This document shows, piece after piece, positions 62,151-64,000 of a stretch of DNA of 64,000 bases. Both the position numbers and the translations under genes were made by a program. Every line of letters starts with the position of its first letter. The first letter of the stretch is position 1. The DNA is from Manis javanica. Taxonomy: Eukaryota; Chordata; Mammalia; Pholidota; Manidae. Under the pieces are notes generated by a model, which did not search any database, was not told the DNA's origin, and saw only the letters and a list, made by a program, of their open reading frames with translations. The DNA is taken from NCBI RefSeq assembly GCF_040802235.1, contig NC_133172.1, positions 63,061,613-63,125,612 of the forward strand, written 5' to 3'.

Positions 62151-63703
62151 GAGCTTTGGGTGATGAGTTTTGAGAGTTGATGGGCCGGAATGCCGCGGGC
62201 CTTCTGGACATCTCTGCAGAAGCCCTGCATCCGCCTCTGTTGGGCTGTGCACGCCTCCCGGCTGCAGCTCTGCCCCGGGCTGACTTGCTCACTGTCCTCT
62301 GCCCCCTGCTGCCCACACTCCCCGCCCCCACGAGGGTCAGTGTCTGTCTGACCTGCTGGTATAGCCTCATTGCCTGGTGTTGCTGGGGACGCCGGCCTGG
62401 AGACGGGTTCTGCTGTCCTCATTGCTGCAGGTGTTTTCAGGGGGGAGGTTCTGCATCACCACCTCTTCCAGAGTGGGACTTTCAGAGGGTTTCGTCTGGT
62501 CCCCCTGGGGTCCTCTGCTTTCCTCCCAGTTGTCGTCTGTCTCCTCTTTGATGCTTTTTCACTCCTTACCGTCTTGTGTGAAGTATATGAACTGGATTAA
62601 AAACACCTTTGCCATTTTATTGATCACGCATTTGATGACGTCTATGTAAAAATGTCACCTTTATAAAGGAAGATTTAGGATTGGAGCGTGGTTCCTCCTT
62701 CTACAAATGGTTGGTCCTAAGGAATTCCAGAGCTGCTCCTGGTTAAGCTGTGGACTTTAAATATGGACACATGGGAAGGGGAGTTAGAGGATTTAAGAGC
62801 GTGTGTGACTGATGTCACACCTGTTGGAACCTATCCATTAGAGGGGGTTGTCAGCAGACTTCTAGTCGAAACTAGATGACGGAACCTATCAATTCAGCTG
62901 TCTCTGCCCTGTGGCAGTCGTGGCTGAGGGCTCAGGAGCAGCTAGAAAGGCCCTGTGCTCTGCAGCTGAGGGCGTGGTTTCTGCCTTGTAGTCTAATTGG
63001 GTAAAGATAAAAAGTAAGTTATTTTACAAATACTTACTTACACATAGTTAAAATGCATGATATGGTAAAGTACTCTGGTGACATCGATTCCTGGACTTCC
63101 GTGTTCAAGGACTAGTCCTAGATCTGTGTGGTGATAGGCCTTGCTGGGAATGGCATGGCCTCATTTTTGTTTTGGAAGATGAGGCCTGGGAATGGCAACT
63201 CAAACTAGAGGTGGCCCCTGCCCTCGCAGGCGTGGTGGTGAAGGGGACACCAGTGCCCCCAGGGCCGGGCCTCAGGTGGCGCTGTAGTTCGGGGTCTGTT
63301 CCAGCAGCACTGTGCTACTGCGGAAAACAGTGGTGGCAGGAGCTAAGACCCTGTGGGGCAGGTGAAGGATAGGACGTGCCTGTGGGCCTTAGGGGACCGC
63401 TGCAGACTTAGTGGGGGGTGCTGTGCTCAAGCCGCCTCAGGAAGTGACTTTGGAGGTGGTGTGAGGAATGAATGCATAAAGCAGGAGGCTGGTCTGGTGG
63501 TTAAGGACAAAGGCAGGGATGCTGATTTGAACTTCTCAGTTCTCTCAAAGAACACCAATCTTCTGATGGTCTGGCGCAGGAAGAACTCTGTATTAAAAAC
63601 ACCCGCAATGCCTGACATCCTCTGTGAGGTACAGTTAGCAGGTCCCTCATTTCCAGGCACCGTGGTGAGTCCCCTCTCCACTGTCTTTGTTTCTGCTTTG
63701 TAG

Positions 63704-63841
63704 GCGACAGAAACGCAGTCCTGTGGGAGTCTGAGTCCTACCCGCTGCCCGGCCGCGCCCCTGTCCTCCGGATGATGTCAGAGCAGGACCTGGCGGATGT
63801 GGTGCAGATCGCTGTGGAGGACCTGGGTCCCGACCACCCAG
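63704..63841 (+). CDS. BANP: BANP first coding exon (partial gene); CDS begins at 63772
   Basis: BANP (SMAR1) is a nuclear BEN-domain protein, first described as BTG3-associated and matrix-attachment-region binding, that binds unmethylated CGCG elements and supports CpG-island promoters. The exon follows a TTTGTAG acceptor at 63702-63703 and ends CCCAG|GTACCG. From ATGATG at 63772 it encodes MMSEQDLADVVQIAVEDL, then GPDHP and one base of the next codon. Human has MMSEHDL and LSPDHP, so only His-to-Gln and Ser-to-Gly changes are visible. This is only the first 23 residues; the coiled coil and BEN domain lie outside. The 68 bases before the ATG are also open in frame. I chose the ATG at 63772 because the human protein starts there; the second ATG follows directly. 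Confidence 0.93.
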
Positions 63842-64000
63842 GTACCGGGCTGCGGGGCAGCAGGTGACCTCCTGCTCTCTCCTTCGCAAACCCAAGGGGG
63901 CTCGCCAGAGTCTCCTTCCCTTTAATAAATAAAAGGGAATAAAGAGAAGAGTGCTGCATGCGCTGCATGAAGGATTCAGGCCCCAGGGTGGCGGGCGCAG

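Larger units (their letters stand above)
43761..63703 (+). other. BANP: BANP intron 1
   Basis: About 20 kb without any supported coding exon. Recognised: L1-type 3' UTR relics near 45.6 and 51.6-52.1 kb, a hAT-Charlie fragment (48590-48775), a hAT transposase relic (53440-53649), an L2-like tract (55745-56160), a minisatellite (58620-58870), a 17-A run at 59130-59146 and an AT-rich LINE-like tract (60900-62150). Alternative non-coding BANP exons may be hidden here. Confidence 0.6.

Overview
This window is placental-mammal nuclear DNA. It shows small exons with GT-AG borders, long introns, a CpG island promoter, and MIR, L2, L1, MaLR and hAT-Charlie relics. The two genes are the CA5A-BANP pair, which lies on human 16q24.2 in the same head-to-head orientation. 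The species is not settled. No Alu, B1/B2, ruminant BovB/Bov-tA or carnivore CAN SINE was seen. The one young L1 (41.1-41.8 kb) has a 3' tail that I tentatively associate with a SINE-poor laurasiatherian such as a pangolin; this is from memory and weak.

Layout. 1-8.9 kb is non-coding DNA 3' of CA5A. It holds minisatellites, including an 11-bp array at 4577-4728 with a degenerate inverted relative at about 4177-4272, and old L1 and MaLR fragments. 8.97-35.4 kb is the whole mitochondrial carbonic anhydrase gene CA5A on the minus strand. All seven coding exons can be placed to the base, they splice in phase, and they give an intact 307-residue protein. 35.4-42.1 kb is intergenic. It carries an inverted pair of solo LTRs (39653-39966 plus, 40380-40800 minus) and a young 5'-truncated L1 with recognisable target duplications. 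42.12-43.76 kb is a CpG island taken as the BANP promoter. It contains four ZNF143/SBS-like ACTACA motifs, an ETS site, an NRF1-like site and a near-perfect TCTCGCGAGA element, which is the motif BANP itself binds. 43.8-63.7 kb is BANP intron 1, filled with old repeats and a 13-14 bp minisatellite. 63704-63841 is the first coding exon of BANP (the protein starts MMSEQDLADVVQIAVEDL); the rest of the gene lies beyond the window.

The two genes are functionally unrelated: CA5A makes bicarbonate in liver mitochondria, while BANP is a nuclear DNA-binding regulator of CpG-island promoters. They are divergently oriented, with about 7.4 kb between the CA5A start codon and the BANP CGCG element. I found no RNA genes, CRISPR arrays, operons or coding-competent mobile elements. 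No wholly new system is evident. The best leads are the possible BANP autoregulatory element, the SBS array, and the inverted LTR pair between the two divergent genes.
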